This document shows, in pieces, positions 33,862-43,316 of a DNA stretch of 64,000 bases. Within the stretch, counting starts at the first letter, position 1, and every line of letters starts with the position of its first letter. The stretch is taken from positions 1 through 64,000 of the forward strand of contig NZ_JAHVHU010000004.1 in NCBI RefSeq assembly GCF_019802045.1. Direction: 5' to 3'. Source of the stretch: Membranihabitans marinus (lineage in GTDB: Bacteria > Bacteroidota > Bacteroidia > Chitinophagales > Saprospiraceae). Made by a program: the position numbers and the translations under genes. The notes under the pieces are model-generated. The model saw only the letters and a list, made by a program, of their open reading frames with translations, did no database searches and had not been told where the DNA came from.

Positions 33862-34449
33862 ATGAAAAAGATTATTTTAAGTGTGTGTATGTTTGTGGCT
33901 CTGGGTGTCACTGCACAGGCGCAGGCAGACTTTATTATTAAAGCAGGACTGCATTCTGTGTTAAGTTCTGAATCTGAAATTAATTCAACAAATGTCAAAG
34001 GCGGACGCGTCGGCTGGAATCTGGGAGCTGATTTCCGATTTGGAAATATATTGTTTTTACAGCCCGGAGCGCATTTTTATTCCTCCTCGTTGTCCCTGGA
34101 AGCAGCAGACGGGACTGTAACGGACTTTAAAGAGTCAGCCCGGCTGCAAAGCTTGAAAGTTCCGTTGATGGTCGGATTGTCTCCATTCAGTAACGCCGGG
34201 GGCGGAAACTTTGAATTTGTGATCAATGCCGGCGTGGTTCCCACATTTAACCTGGGGATAAAAGATGAAAATGATTTTATCAAAAATGACGATGTGAAAG
34301 ATGTGAATTGGAGCGGAAAAGTTGGAGCCGGTTTGGAGTTTGGAGTGTTTGTGGTCGGTGTGGATTATGAGTTCGGTTTCAATAAAATTCTGGATGATGC
34401 TGAGAGTAATTTCTCCATTATCGGAGCCACTGTCGGTCTCAAGTTCTAA
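33862..34449 (+). CDS. Small outer-membrane beta-barrel protein (PorT-family porin type)
   Basis: A 195-residue protein with a signal peptide (MKKIILSVCMFVALGVTAQAQA). About eight amphipathic strands end in the aromatic-terminated VGLKF, as expected for an eight-stranded barrel of the outer-membrane beta-barrel family common in Bacteroidota. It is probably co-transcribed with the DUF547 gene. A long perfect hairpin lies about 65 bp after the stop. Confidence 0.82.
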   Translation: MKKIILSVCMFVALGVTAQAQADFIIKAGLHSVLSSESEINSTNVKGGRVGWNLGADFRFGNILFLQPGAHFYSSSLSLEAADGTVTDFKESARLQSLKVPLMVGLSPFSNAGGGNFEFVINAGVVPTFNLGIKDENDFIKNDDVKDVNWSGKVGAGLEFGVFVVGVDYEFGFNKILDDAESNFSIIGATVGLKF

Positions 34450-34514
34450 CCTGAACTATTCACCACAACTAATAAAGTTTGGGATGTTAGAACGTTAACT
34501 AATACATTCTCAGT

Positions 34515-34547
34515 CCTATTTGAGAAATTGAATATTTCTCAAATAGG
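34515..34547. terminator. Perfect 14-bp stem-loop, possible terminator
   Basis: CCTATTTGAGAAAT and ATTTCTCAAATAGG flank the loop TGAAT. It is 65 bp beyond the stop of the barrel protein gene. No T run follows, so termination is uncertain; it may instead stabilise the mRNA 3' end. Confidence 0.5.
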
Positions 34548-34582
34548 GAAGTTGTTTGAATTAAATTCATCCATCTCCTTCG

Positions 34583-34740
34583 TTGCGAAAGCCTTGAAAT
34601 AGTACACTATTTCTAACGGCCCACCCAAAATGAGGTCATTTTGGTTCCTTCATCAAAAATGGATTTACCATTTTTGGTCTTCGTTTCACTCCGACTCCAT
34701 TCAGTCATGCCTTGGATCTGAATAAATTTAATTTCATGAA
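34583..34740 (-). repeat. Four-hairpin dispersed repeat, copy 2
   Basis: Inverted relative to copy 1 at 20053-20213. Hairpins in plus coordinates: GAAATAGT/ACTATTTC (34596-34613, eight pairs), CCAAAATG/CATTTTGG (34625-34644), CAAAAATGG/CCATTTTTG (34654-34676), GACT/AGTC (34693-34706). The order and spacing of all four are as in copy 1. The outermost hairpin here is longer and perfect, while in copy 1 it is weaker. Confidence 0.8.
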
Positions 34741-34777
34741 TAATCCAGGCTCAGAAGAAATTTTGAAATTAGAAATT

Positions 34778-34806
34778 AAATGGGCAACTTTGGTTGCCCA
34801 TTTTTA
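34778..34806 (+). terminator. 11-bp stem-loop with T run
   Basis: AAATGGGCAAC and GTTGCCCATTT pair around TTTG and are followed by T residues, like a rho-independent terminator. However, TTTG at 34762-34765, 19 bases, and CAACTTTG at 34785-34792 also make a one-mismatch promoter for the gene at 34821, with the -7 box inside the hairpin. Either reading is possible. Confidence 0.5.
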
Positions 34807-34820
34807 TTTAAAACAGTACT

Positions 34821-35780
34821 ATGGCACAAATCGTATTTTTGGAAGTTGATACCGTTACCACAGGAGATTTGGATGTCAAGCAATATGACGAATTCCATCA
34901 AGCTATTCTTCTGAACTCCACAGACACCGATAAACTTTTTGATCAATACAGCAATGTAGAGGTCTTATTGATCAATAAGACGGAGATAAACAGCTCGGTT
35001 CTGGAAGATCTGCCTAATTTAAAGTTGATACAAATCCTGGCGACAGGGTATGATAATGTTGATCTGGAAGCCTGTCGAGAACGTGGAATCGAAGTATGCA
35101 ATATCGAAGGGTATAGCACCTATAGCGTGGCTCAACATGTCTTTTCGCTGATTCTTACGCTGACTAATAAAGTAAATTATCACTGGCAGATGGCCCGGGA
35201 CGGAATCTGGTCCAACGAACCAAAATTTACGTTTTATACGCCGGGTATTCCGGAACTGCATCATAAAACACTGGGGATCGTAGGAATGGGAAGCATTGGT
35301 TCTGCTGTAGCCCGGATAGGAAAAGCTTTTGGTATGAGAATTATAACCCATACCCGGAGCCCCGAAAAGATATCGGACGGTGACATTCGGTTTGTCGAAC
35401 TCGATGAATTGGCACGCACCGCTGATTTTGTGAGTTTGCATTTGCCTTTGACACAGGATACTGCACAGCTCGTCAATGCAGAATTTTTATCTAAAATGAA
35501 AGAAGAAGCGATATTGATCAATACCGCACGGGGTGGACTAATAGATGAACAAGCACTGCATGATGTACTCATTGTCAAAGGGATAAGAGGTGCAGGACTG
35601 GACGTGCTCACAGAGGAACCACCGCCGGTGGATCATCCGCTTCTTTCCCTTCCCAACTGTATAACCACGAGTCATATGGCGTGGGCTACATTGGACGCTC
35701 GCCAACGACTGATGAAGAAAGCAGCAGAGAATGTAAGTATTTTCCAGAGAGAGGGAACTGTGCCACATTCATTGGCGTAA
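34821..35780 (+). CDS. D-2-hydroxyacid dehydrogenase (NAD-dependent)
   Basis: A 319-residue member of the D-isomer-specific 2-hydroxyacid dehydrogenase family, which reduces a 2-keto acid or the reverse. The nucleotide-binding motif GMGSIG lies near residues 155-160. The catalytic triad is seen as Arg in NTARGGLID (near residue 235), Glu in LTEEPPP (near 264) and His in SHMAW (near 283). The closest feel is to glycerate/hydroxypyruvate reductases, but substrate choice cannot be decided from sequence. It is monocistronic. Confidence 0.92.
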   Translation: MAQIVFLEVDTVTTGDLDVKQYDEFHQAILLNSTDTDKLFDQYSNVEVLLINKTEINSSVLEDLPNLKLIQILATGYDNVDLEACRERGIEVCNIEGYSTYSVAQHVFSLILTLTNKVNYHWQMARDGIWSNEPKFTFYTPGIPELHHKTLGIVGMGSIGSAVARIGKAFGMRIITHTRSPEKISDGDIRFVELDELARTADFVSLHLPLTQDTAQLVNAEFLSKMKEEAILINTARGGLIDEQALHDVLIVKGIRGAGLDVLTEEPPPVDHPLLSLPNCITTSHMAWATLDARQRLMKKAAENVSIFQREGTVPHSLA

Positions 35781-35841
35781 TGTAACATAAGCATCCTGCT
35801 TTTGGAAATCCCCGAGTTGCTCTCCAAGGATTTGGCGACGG

Positions 35842-36627
35842 CTATATAACCTGTGAGAACTGCGTACTATATTTCCGATTGAGCTCATGCGTAGCGCCGA
35901 GAAACTGTCGAAAAGCCAGAAGTGCCATTTTGGGAAGTTCTTGGGTAGAAGGATCATTCATCCGATTGGCTTGAAGTAAAAATTGGTAGGTAGATTCAAA
36001 GTTTTTCTTTGCCAAAGAATTTTTTGCCGCCCACATTTTCTTGATTACCGGATCATCAGAATATTGGACTTCCATTAAGGCGAACAGATCTGTTATAAAC
36101 AATCGGTCCTCCATTTGGTCCGATTGATCGGGAATCATGCCCAGGAATTTTCTGCTTTTATCCGGGTCAGTAAAAAAATAATGGCGGGCTAAGGTTAGCA
36201 AGTAAACTTCTTTTCTGGATGAGCGCTCAATACTCTGCTCCAGGTTTTCAATCCATTTATTTTCCGGATTTTCGGTATAATGACTGTATCTTAAAATATA
36301 TGGCCAAAGCAATGCATTTTGTATAAACAAAGTAAGTTCAAATTCTGATAACGGATCGGAGAACTGGTCGATTGGATATCCACTAACGAAGGCTTTTGTA
36401 TGGGGTACGCCCATCACTTTTTGGTCCAGCGCCAGATCTGTGTTCTGATCGACATCGATTCCCGCCGTGGTGATCGGAAAAGGATAGTTGCTCTCGACGT
36501 GTTGGATGGTATCTGTCAATGCATGGCACGGACCACACCAGGGGGCCCAGAACTGAAGAATAACTGGTTGCTGGTATGAAGCTTTGATAATCTCCTGATA
36601 AAAGGTTGAACTATTAACTTGTTTCAT
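35842..36627 (-). CDS. Thioredoxin with TPR-like C-terminal domain (YbbN/CnoX-like)
   Basis: A 261-residue protein. The N-terminal 105 residues are a thioredoxin domain with the redox motif WCGPC (Cys31, Cys34) and the cis-proline in GVPHTKAF. The remaining part is helical and TPR-like, as in YbbN/CnoX proteins that act as chaperedoxins for folding and redox protection. It has no signal peptide, so it is cytoplasmic. It is the last gene of a minus-strand set behind rarA and an acyl-CoA dehydrogenase gene (10 bp gap). Confidence 0.85.
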   Translation of the reverse strand: MKQVNSSTFYQEIIKASYQQPVILQFWAPWCGPCHALTDTIQHVESNYPFPITTAGIDVDQNTDLALDQKVMGVPHTKAFVSGYPIDQFSDPLSEFELTLFIQNALLWPYILRYSHYTENPENKWIENLEQSIERSSRKEVYLLTLARHYFFTDPDKSRKFLGMIPDQSDQMEDRLFITDLFALMEVQYSDDPVIKKMWAAKNSLAKKNFESTYQFLLQANRMNDPSTQELPKMALLAFRQFLGATHELNRKYSTQFSQVI

Positions 36628-36636
36628 GCGTATCAG

Positions 36637-37782
36637 TTATTCATTTAAAATTTTTCTGGAAATCACAATTTTTTGAATTTCACTCGTTCCTTCTCCAATC
36701 GTACACAGTTTGGAATCTCTGTAAAATTTTTCCACAGGATACTCTTTCGTATACCCGTTGCCCCCAAAAATTTGGATCGCATCAGTGGCAACGCGGACAC
36801 AAACTTCTGATGCAAAATATTTAGCCATCGCGGACTCTTTGGTCATCGGCAGATGTTTATTCTTTTTTTCAGATGCCTGTTCAATAAGTAATGCTGAAGC
36901 TTGAATTTCGGTGGCCATATCAGCCAGTTTAAAGCTGATTGCCTGAAAATTGGATATGGGTTGGCCAAATTGTTCCCGTTGTTTTGCGTATTCCAGGGCG
37001 GCTTCGTAAGCACCCACCGCTATGCCTAGGCTCAAGGCCGCAATGGAAATACGTCCACCGTCCAGTATTTTCATAGCTTGCTGAAATCCCTGACCTTCTT
37101 CTCCCAACCTGGCACTGACTGGTATGCGACACTGATCGAAGATCATTTCTGCTGTTTCGGAGGCCCGCATTCCCAGTTTGTTTTCTTTTTTACCGGCTTC
37201 AAATCCTTTGGTTCCACGCTCCACAATAAATGCGCTCATGCCTTTACTATCCATCGGTTCTCCGGTGCGGGCGATGACTACTGCTACTTCTCCGCTGATT
37301 CCATGCGTAATCCAGTTTTTCGTTCCGTTGAGAATATAGTGGTCACCATCTCGAGTGGCGGTGCATTTCATACGCATGGCGTCGCTTCCTGTGGTAGGCT
37401 CTGTGAGTCCCCAGGCACCGATCCATTCCCCTGATGCCAATTTGGGCAGATACTTGTTTTTTTGTTCCTCACTGCCAAACTGGAGGATGTGATTCGTGCA
37501 AAGTGAATTATGTGCAGCGTACGAAAGACCGATTGATGGATCTACTTTAGAGATTTCTTTGATGATAGCTACATATTCGTGGTAGCCAAAACCAGCCCCC
37601 CCATATTGTGTCGGAACCAAAGCGCCCATGACGCCAAGTTTCCCCATGCGGGTGAACAACTCTTTGGGAAATACCTGAGCTTCATCCCACTCCATGACAT
37701 AAGGGGCGATGTGCTCCTTGCAAAAGTCGGAAATACTTTCCGCGATAAGTTGAATCTCATGGTTCCCTTGTTGTTTTTCCAT
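36637..37782 (-). CDS. Acyl-CoA dehydrogenase
   Basis: An FAD enzyme that introduces the 2,3 double bond into acyl-CoA and passes electrons to ETF. At 381 residues it has standard SCAD/MCAD-class length. FAD/substrate motifs are visible: CLTEP-like [11 protein letters not shown] near residue 128, ITHGISGE near 163, and the C-terminal [21 protein letters not shown]. The Glu of GEGTSEIQ (near residue 368) is at the catalytic-base position of the short/medium-chain enzymes. The 5' end overlaps the rarA gene by 26 bp. Chain-length preference is not predictable here. Confidence 0.95.
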   Translation of the reverse strand: MEKQQGNHEIQLIAESISDFCKEHIAPYVMEWDEAQVFPKELFTRMGKLGVMGALVPTQYGGAGFGYHEYVAIIKEISKVDPSIGLSYAAHNSLCTNHILQFGSEEQKNKYLPKLASGEWIGAWGLTEPTTGSDAMRMKCTATRDGDHYILNGTKNWITHGISGEVAVVIARTGEPMDSKGMSAFIVERGTKGFEAGKKENKLGMRASETAEMIFDQCRIPVSARLGEEGQGFQQAMKILDGGRISIAALSLGIAVGAYEAALEYAKQREQFGQPISNFQAISFKLADMATEIQASALLIEQASEKKNKHLPMTKESAMAKYFASEVCVRVATDAIQIFGGNGYTKEYPVEKFYRDSKLCTIGEGTSEIQKIVISRKILNE

Positions 37783-39064
37783 CTTTTTTCGATTGATTTG
37801 GGTGATTCCACCACTTGTTTAGTTGTTCTTGAATTCTTTTTTCAGCTTGATTATTCTGAGGCTGATAAAATTGCGTCCCTTTTATTTCTTCCGGTAAATA
37901 TGATTGCCGGGTAAAATGACCGGGATAATTATGTGGATATTTGTATTCCTTTCCATAATCCATGTCCCGCATTAATTTTGTCGGTGCATTTCTGAGGTGC
38001 AAAGGTACGATATGTGACTCAGAATTTTTTACTTTAGCCATAGCTTTGTTAATGGCAGTGTATGCAGAGTTACTTTTAGGTGATGTCGCCAGATAAATGG
38101 TGGTTTGGGCTAACGGGATCCGTGCCTCGGGCATACCAATGTGATGAACGGCCTGAAAGCAATTGTTGGCGAGCAATAACGCATTGGGATTGGCCAGACC
38201 GATGTCTTCCGAGGCCAAAATGATTAGTCGTCGGGCGATAAAAACGGGATCCTCTCCACCATTTAGCATTCTGGCCAACCAGTATATAGCTGCATCCGGA
38301 TCACCACCGCGAACTGATTTTATAAAGGCAGAAATCATATCATAGTGCTGCTCACCTTTTTTATCGTAGTTCATCGGATTCACGCGAGCTGTTTCACGGA
38401 TTATATCTTCCGTGAACTGGACCTCGTTGCTTCCATCATTGGCCTGATGCGCCACCTGTTCCAGAAGGTTGAGTGTCCGTCGCGCATCTCCGCCGCCAAA
38501 TTTGATCAAGGAGGTATAATCCACGTACCGGATCTTTAATTTACTCAAATAAGGATCTGTTTTCAGGGCACGGTCTATGATTTCTGTAAGCTCTTTCTCC
38601 GACAAGGGATTCATCCGGTACACCTGCATTCTGGACAACAGTGGAGAGATAACCTCAAAAGAAGGATTTTCTGTTGTTGCACCGATCAGGGTAATTTTAC
38701 CTTTCTCCACAGCATTCAGCAAGGAATCTTGCTGACTCTTGCTAAACCGGTGAATCTCATCTATAAAAAGCAGCGGTGATCCGTGATCCAAAACCCGGGA
38801 CTTATCTGCTTTCTCGATAATTTCTCGAAGTTGCTTTACGCCCGAATCTACCGCAGATAATGTATAATATGGCCGGTCCAATAAGTGCGCAATAATTCCC
38901 GCTAAGGTAGTCTTACCAACGCCGGGAGGGCCCCAAAGTAAAAATGATGGGATAAATCCCCGGGAAATATTTTTTCGGACAATCCCTTGTTCTCCCACCA
39001 AATGCTGTTGACCATAAAAATCATCTAGTGTCACTGGCCTGATCCGGTCAGCTAATGGCTGCAT
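37757..39064 (-). CDS. rarA: Replication-associated recombination ATPase RarA (MgsA)
   Basis: A 435-residue AAA+ clamp-loader-like ATPase acting at stalled replication forks. Walker A GPPGVGKT is at residues 45-52, Walker [15 protein letters not shown] near 99-112, and sensor 1 [10 protein letters not shown] near 127. The C-terminal tetramerisation region contains the conserved [22 protein letters not shown] and the [12 protein letters not shown] motif. Length and architecture are complete. It heads a three-gene minus-strand set. Confidence 0.96.
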   Translation of the reverse strand: MQPLADRIRPVTLDDFYGQQHLVGEQGIVRKNISRGFIPSFLLWGPPGVGKTTLAGIIAHLLDRPYYTLSAVDSGVKQLREIIEKADKSRVLDHGSPLLFIDEIHRFSKSQQDSLLNAVEKGKITLIGATTENPSFEVISPLLSRMQVYRMNPLSEKELTEIIDRALKTDPYLSKLKIRYVDYTSLIKFGGGDARRTLNLLEQVAHQANDGSNEVQFTEDIIRETARVNPMNYDKKGEQHYDMISAFIKSVRGGDPDAAIYWLARMLNGGEDPVFIARRLIILASEDIGLANPNALLLANNCFQAVHHIGMPEARIPLAQTTIYLATSPKSNSAYTAINKAMAKVKNSESHIVPLHLRNAPTKLMRDMDYGKEYKYPHNYPGHFTRQSYLPEEIKGTQFYQPQNNQAEKRIQEQLNKWWNHPNQSKKDGKTTREP

Positions 39065-39117
39065 AATATTGTTTTTCGATCATATGTGTACGTTAGGATA
39101 ACGAGCTTAATAAAGGA

Positions 39118-39927
39118 TTAGTTCGTTTTACGCTCGAAGTCCATATCACTGAGCAAATGTTTGCGAATGTATCCAGGACGATCTGTCGTGATGCCATCGA
39201 TACCCATATGGGCCAGTCGTCGTGCATCTTCCACTTTGTTTACAGTCCAGCAGAGAATTCCCAGGTCATCTTTGTGTGCCTGATTAATCAGATCCTGATC
39301 AATTATACTGTGATGGAGGTTGATTCCATCCAACCCGTTTGACTTGACAGATTCCCAACGTGCTGCCACATCAGCTTTTTTGGAGGACAACCAAAAACAA
39401 GGCAGATCGGGAAATTCATTTTTTAGGTCGTTGATCACTTCCCATCCAAACGCGATAAAAATAATTTGTGATCTTTTGGGATGATCCTCTAATAGCGATT
39501 TCAAAATTGGAACAATTTCAGACCCGGATTTTACCTCTACAACCAGTTTTTTATAACGGGGAATTACTTCTAAAATATCAGTTAACAAAGGCAAGCGCTC
39601 TCCCTCAAATTGTGGTGCTTTCCATTTTCCGGCATCAAGTTTGGTTAGTACGTCAGAACTTGTCTCGCTGACCTTATAATCAGCGCCTGTCGTCCGTTTG
39701 GTGGTTCGGTCATGCAATACCGCTATTTTTCCATCGGCTGTGGGGTACACGTCTATTTCTACGGCATCTGCTCCTTCTTCCCACGCCTTCACTGCAGACA
39801 AAGTCGTGTTTTCCGGGTAGACATAGGAAGCCCCCCGGTGACCAATAATTAATGCATTTTGACTGTTTGCCGCCGTGAGCCCAACCAAGGAACAGAAAAA
39901 CGTCAATAAAATGTGTTGATGTACCAT
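39118..39927 (-). CDS. Secreted glycerophosphodiester phosphodiesterase
   Basis: A 269-residue TIM-barrel enzyme that hydrolyses glycerophosphodiesters to glycerol-3-phosphate and an alcohol. A signal peptide (residues 5-20, cleavage near AANSQ) places it in the periplasm. The catalytic HRG (His30-Arg31-Gly32), the metal-binding EIDVY (near residue 57) and the second histidine in VLHD (near 71) are all present, and so is VEVKSG near 130. The length is typical of bacterial GlpQ-like/UgpQ-like proteins. The gene stands alone between rarA and an intergenic region. Confidence 0.93.
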   Translation of the reverse strand: MVHQHILLTFFCSLVGLTAANSQNALIIGHRGASYVYPENTTLSAVKAWEEGADAVEIDVYPTADGKIAVLHDRTTKRTTGADYKVSETSSDVLTKLDAGKWKAPQFEGERLPLLTDILEVIPRYKKLVVEVKSGSEIVPILKSLLEDHPKRSQIIFIAFGWEVINDLKNEFPDLPCFWLSSKKADVAARWESVKSNGLDGINLHHSIIDQDLINQAHKDDLGILCWTVNKVEDARRLAHMGIDGITTDRPGYIRKHLLSDMDFERKTN

Positions 39928-40041
39928 TGCTGTAATTTTTTAGATGAATTTAGCGCCGAATGTACCTAATTATTTAAACATATGCAACGGATAAAATCGT
40001 GAACTGTTTAGCGGATCAGGTGCTAAAATGAACCAATCTAT

Positions 40042-40110
40042 ATAAGGTGTGTTATTAATTTTGTATATTTCCTCATTAAATTGGATAAAGTGTGTCATAT
40101 TGCACCTTAT
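40042..40110. promoter_or_regulatory. Interrupted inverted repeat in front of a small gene
   Basis: ATAAGGTG (40042-40049) and CACCTTAT (40103-40110) are inverted copies separated by 53 bases. They lie 100-170 bp upstream of the small gene at 40211 and upstream of the divergent GDPD gene. They could be a pair of operator half-sites or chance. Confidence 0.25.
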
Positions 40111-40210
40111 GTGCGGAGGGATAAGCGGGTAGAAATACATTTTCAGGCCTAAAAGACGAATAGCATAAGGCGCAGTAGATTGAATGGAATTAAATAATTA
40201 AAGCAATACT

Positions 40211-40579
40211 ATGGTATCTATCGAAGAAAAACGGGATTACATTGAGAAAGCGATTGAGTTCGCAAAAACCAAAGGATTTAAAGAATTCCGGGCTAATCTT
40301 GATGATTTTGAGGATCCCAAATCCTTTACGAAGGTTTCTTCGGACAAGGAAATATTGCCCGATTTTACAGCCAAAAGAAGAGGAAAAAAACATTATTTTG
40401 ATATTGCTCTCAAAACAGAGAATGTTCAACCATTGATTACCAAGTGGAAGTTACTCAGTCAATTAGCTGAATTAAAAAATAGTAAATTGATCCTTTTTGC
40501 ACCACGGGGTCATAAAGCTTTTGCTGAACGTCTTATCAAATTATACAAAGTGCCAGCGCAGGTCGAAGCGTTGAAATGA
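40211..40579 (+). CDS. Small conserved protein, possible nuclease-like fold
   Basis: A 122-residue soluble protein whose look is familiar from Bacteroidota genomes but without an assigned function. The middle reads LPDFTAKRRGKKHYFDIALKTE (here split: PD at 50-51, then a strand with Asp64 and Lys68), followed by a helix and a second strand ILFAPRG. This strand-helix pattern resembles the core of PD-(D/E)xK nucleases, but the acidic residue two before the lysine is Ala66, so catalysis is doubtful. It ends 23 bp from the convergent WbqC gene. Confidence 0.7.
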   Translation: MVSIEEKRDYIEKAIEFAKTKGFKEFRANLDDFEDPKSFTKVSSDKEILPDFTAKRRGKKHYFDIALKTENVQPLITKWKLLSQLAELKNSKLILFAPRGHKAFAERLIKLYKVPAQVEALK

Positions 40580-40601
40580 TTTGTAAGCTAATTGTATGCA
40601 C

Positions 40602-41252
40602 TTATCCACTCCAGTGAATGCGTGCACCATATTCATCAACCAATCGCCGGGATTCGGGACCATAGGAGAATAATACCTCCAAGAAAGTATGTCCCGGGAT
40701 GAAAGAAAAATATTCAAGCTCAATGCGTTTCAATAGCCCTGGATGATTTTTAAAAAATAGCGGGGTTATCTTGGATCTTAGATCAAGGAGGTCTTCCGAA
40801 TACTGGGGGACATAGCTTTCGGTCAATGAATAATTTGTAATTTCAAGCAACTCAAAGAAATATTGGATTAAACGCATATTCAGGTCAAATAAATACCGGT
40901 ACTTTCTGCCCACAATTGCATGAATGTCTTCTATATAATGGGGGTAGTATGGAAAACTTCCGTATTCGGTCTGAAGCCTGTTTTTCATAATTCTAAACCA
41001 ATCTTCATCATAGGCAATCTGGACCATTTTAATCGGTTGGGAGCGGTGTTTGCCTTTCACGAGCGGAACGATCAGGTATTGATTGTTCTGATTACTCCGG
41101 ACCACACCTTTATTCCTGTATGTCCCTTTGGTGTAATTTTCATATTGTTCAAATAGGATGTGGTCAGCCTGGGCTAACAACGCCATGGTGTAGACTGAGG
41201 GAAGGAACGGAGCTTCCGTGATAACAGTGTCATAAGAGGGTATCGATGCCAA
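40602..41252 (-). CDS. WbqC-like family protein
   Basis: A 216-residue protein of the WbqC family (named from O-antigen loci; biochemical role unclear). The family N-terminal pattern is present in altered form (EAPFLPSVYTMALLAQADHILFEQYENYTKGTYRNK), with an IVPLVKGKHRSQPI segment near residue 62 and conserved aromatic clusters near residues 90-110. No polysaccharide genes are nearby, as is common for this family in Bacteroidota. It is preceded by the terminator of the long acyl-CoA dehydrogenase gene. Confidence 0.85.
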   Translation of the reverse strand: MASIPSYDTVITEAPFLPSVYTMALLAQADHILFEQYENYTKGTYRNKGVVRSNQNNQYLIVPLVKGKHRSQPIKMVQIAYDEDWFRIMKNRLQTEYGSFPYYPHYIEDIHAIVGRKYRYLFDLNMRLIQYFFELLEITNYSLTESYVPQYSEDLLDLRSKITPLFFKNHPGLLKRIELEYFSFIPGHTFLEVLFSYGPESRRLVDEYGARIHWSG

Positions 41253-41295
41253 TTTTAATGTTAATTTTTTAACGCCAAAAGTGATCCTGGTGCAA

Positions 41296-41332
41296 GATAA
41301 AAAAACATGCTCCGAAAGTATCAGAGCATGTT
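41296..41332 (-). terminator. Terminator of the long acyl-CoA dehydrogenase gene
   Basis: Read on the minus strand, AACATGCTC and GAGCATGTT form a nine-pair stem followed by a run of T (plus-strand A run at 41299-41305). A second hairpin, AGTTGCC/GGCAACT (41336-41354), lies closer to the gene. Both are between the end of the dehydrogenase gene and the start of the WbqC gene. Confidence 0.85.
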
Positions 41333-41391
41333 ATGAGTTGCCGATCTGGCAACTGCATTAAGTTAATTAACCATGTCAACTTAATAGATCT

Positions 41392-43197
41392 TTAATTCAT
41401 GCGGAATGGATATTTGTTCTCAGCAATGGCCAAGTCTGCAATCGTGGTTCTTAATTTACTTACATTCTGGATAGGGTAGGAGGTAAACCTTTTGATTCCC
41501 ATGGTATAAGTTTTCAGCAAGTCACCACTGGTGTACCCCGTCACGGCATCGATGGCGTTTTTCATTATTCGATGGTTGACATCGTGCATAAATACCCGCA
41601 GCATGGCTTCATAAATTTCCAAATGTCTGATTTTCTTTTTCTTTATTTCTAGAACCCGCAAATAAAATGACTCTGCCATATATATGTCGATTAGGATGTC
41701 TGCTGTGTTGAGAATTAGCTGTTGTTCCTTCTCCAGGTTTAGTTCACCGTCCATTTGTTTTTTGACCGCACCTCCGGAAACCATTAAAAATAATTTCTTG
41801 AAGTCTTGTATCGACTTGCTTTCTTCAGCCAGATATCCATTTTTCTTACCCGGGGAGGCAAATGAAGTTAATTCTTTTTGGACCTCCCAAGCCGGACCAG
41901 TGAGATCATATTCGCCCTTACCAGATTTTCTAAGCAGCATATTAATACTCAATAACCGGTTGATTTCATTGGTTCCTTCAAAGATACGATTAATACGTGC
42001 ATCGCGATAGGCTCGGGATACCGGGGTCTCCTCTGAGAATCCCATGCCACCATAAATCTGAACCGCTTCATCTGCTACATAGTCAATAATTTCACTTCCG
42101 GCTACCTTTAGAATGGCACATTCAATCGCATATTCTTCGGCAGCTTTCAACTTGGCTTCTGCATAGGTGCTGCCACTCTCCATGAGTTGTTTGGATTTGT
42201 GCTCCAGGGAACTGGAGGTCCGGTAAAGTGTGCTCTCCCCAGCAAAAGTCCGAATGCATTGTTCAGCAATTTTTTTCTTTATTGCACCAAATGAGGAGAT
42301 GGGTACATTGAACTGTATTCGGTCAGTCGCATATTGCACGCTGTAATCGATGAGGGTTTTGGATCCAGAGATGCAAAGAACGCCAAGTTTGAGGCGACCA
42401 ATGTTCAGAACATTGAAGGCGATAATATGGCCGCGACCGATATCACCCAGAACATCTTCCACAGGTACTCTGACATCTTCTAGAAAAACCATGCGCGTCG
42501 ATGAACCATGGATCCCCATTTTGTCTTCCTCTTCGCCCAGACTAACGCCCTCAGCGTGGGCATCTACAATAAAAGCGGTGAACTTCTCTCCGTCAATTTT
42601 GGCAAAAACGATCAGGATATCAGCGAAACCACTGTTTGAAATCCACATCTTTTGACCATTAAGGATATAGTTTTCACCCGTTTCATCCAACACAGCCACC
42701 GCTTTCGCCGATAGGGCATCCGAACCGGATGTCGGTTCTGTCAGGCAATAAGCAGGTTTCAGATCACCGGAGATTATTTTTGTGAGGTATTTTTCTTTTT
42801 GTGATTCTGTTCCGAAAAATAAGAAGGGTAGCATTCCAATTCCGGTTTGCACGGAATAACTGACATTGAATGAATGCAAGGGGCCCAACAATTCATTGAC
42901 AATAATATCGGTGTTCGTCCCCATTTGCATGCCACCGTATTCCTCGGGCATATGAATTCCTAGAAATCCCATCTCGCCCATCTTTTCAATGATCGATACC
43001 GTATTGCTAAATTCTCCCTTTTCAATGGCAGGAAGCTTTGGTTTTATCTCTGAGTCAATAAAATCTGAAAGCGACTCCATGATCATTTTTTGATCTTCAG
43101 TCGCATCTTCCGGAAAGAATATGGATTCCGATTCTTCCTGAGCTATAACAAACTCACCGCCCTTTATGATTCGTACGCTATTTTGGACTGTCTCCAT
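41392..43197 (-). CDS. Long acyl-CoA dehydrogenase (VLCAD/ACAD9-like architecture)
   Basis: A 601-residue acyl-CoA dehydrogenase. Residues about 30-430 are the catalytic FAD part, with AYCLTEPTSGSDA near residue 150, KMWISNSGFADI near 183 and RINRIFEGTNEINRL near 408, where the Glu of FEGTN is the expected catalytic base. The extra C-terminal 170 residues form a helical domain, as in very-long-chain and ACAD9 enzymes. This suggests long-chain substrates and possibly membrane association. A 2[4Fe-4S] ferredoxin gene lies 119 bp upstream on the same strand. Confidence 0.93.
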   Translation of the reverse strand: METVQNSVRIIKGGEFVIAQEESESIFFPEDATEDQKMIMESLSDFIDSEIKPKLPAIEKGEFSNTVSIIEKMGEMGFLGIHMPEEYGGMQMGTNTDIIVNELLGPLHSFNVSYSVQTGIGMLPFLFFGTESQKEKYLTKIISGDLKPAYCLTEPTSGSDALSAKAVAVLDETGENYILNGQKMWISNSGFADILIVFAKIDGEKFTAFIVDAHAEGVSLGEEEDKMGIHGSSTRMVFLEDVRVPVEDVLGDIGRGHIIAFNVLNIGRLKLGVLCISGSKTLIDYSVQYATDRIQFNVPISSFGAIKKKIAEQCIRTFAGESTLYRTSSSLEHKSKQLMESGSTYAEAKLKAAEEYAIECAILKVAGSEIIDYVADEAVQIYGGMGFSEETPVSRAYRDARINRIFEGTNEINRLLSINMLLRKSGKGEYDLTGPAWEVQKELTSFASPGKKNGYLAEESKSIQDFKKLFLMVSGGAVKKQMDGELNLEKEQQLILNTADILIDIYMAESFYLRVLEIKKKKIRHLEIYEAMLRVFMHDVNHRIMKNAIDAVTGYTSGDLLKTYTMGIKRFTSYPIQNVSKLRTTIADLAIAENKYPFRMN

Positions 43198-43316
43198 TGA
43201 ATATTTCTTTTTAAATTTCTCGTATGGCTCTAAAAATACTCAATTTTTGAACGAAAGTCAAAATAAATCGCGAAAATTTTTACAGGTTTTATGTTCCTTA
43301 ATTTCAGGTTACTAAT

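Larger units (their letters stand above)
34450..34820. other. 371-bp intergenic region with hairpins and a dispersed repeat
   Basis: From left to right it contains a perfect 14-bp-stem hairpin (34515-34547), the inverted copy of the four-hairpin element (34583-34740) and an 11-bp-stem hairpin followed by T residues (34778-34806). No coding frame was found. The repeat sits between the first hairpin and the last, as if inserted there. Confidence 0.7.
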
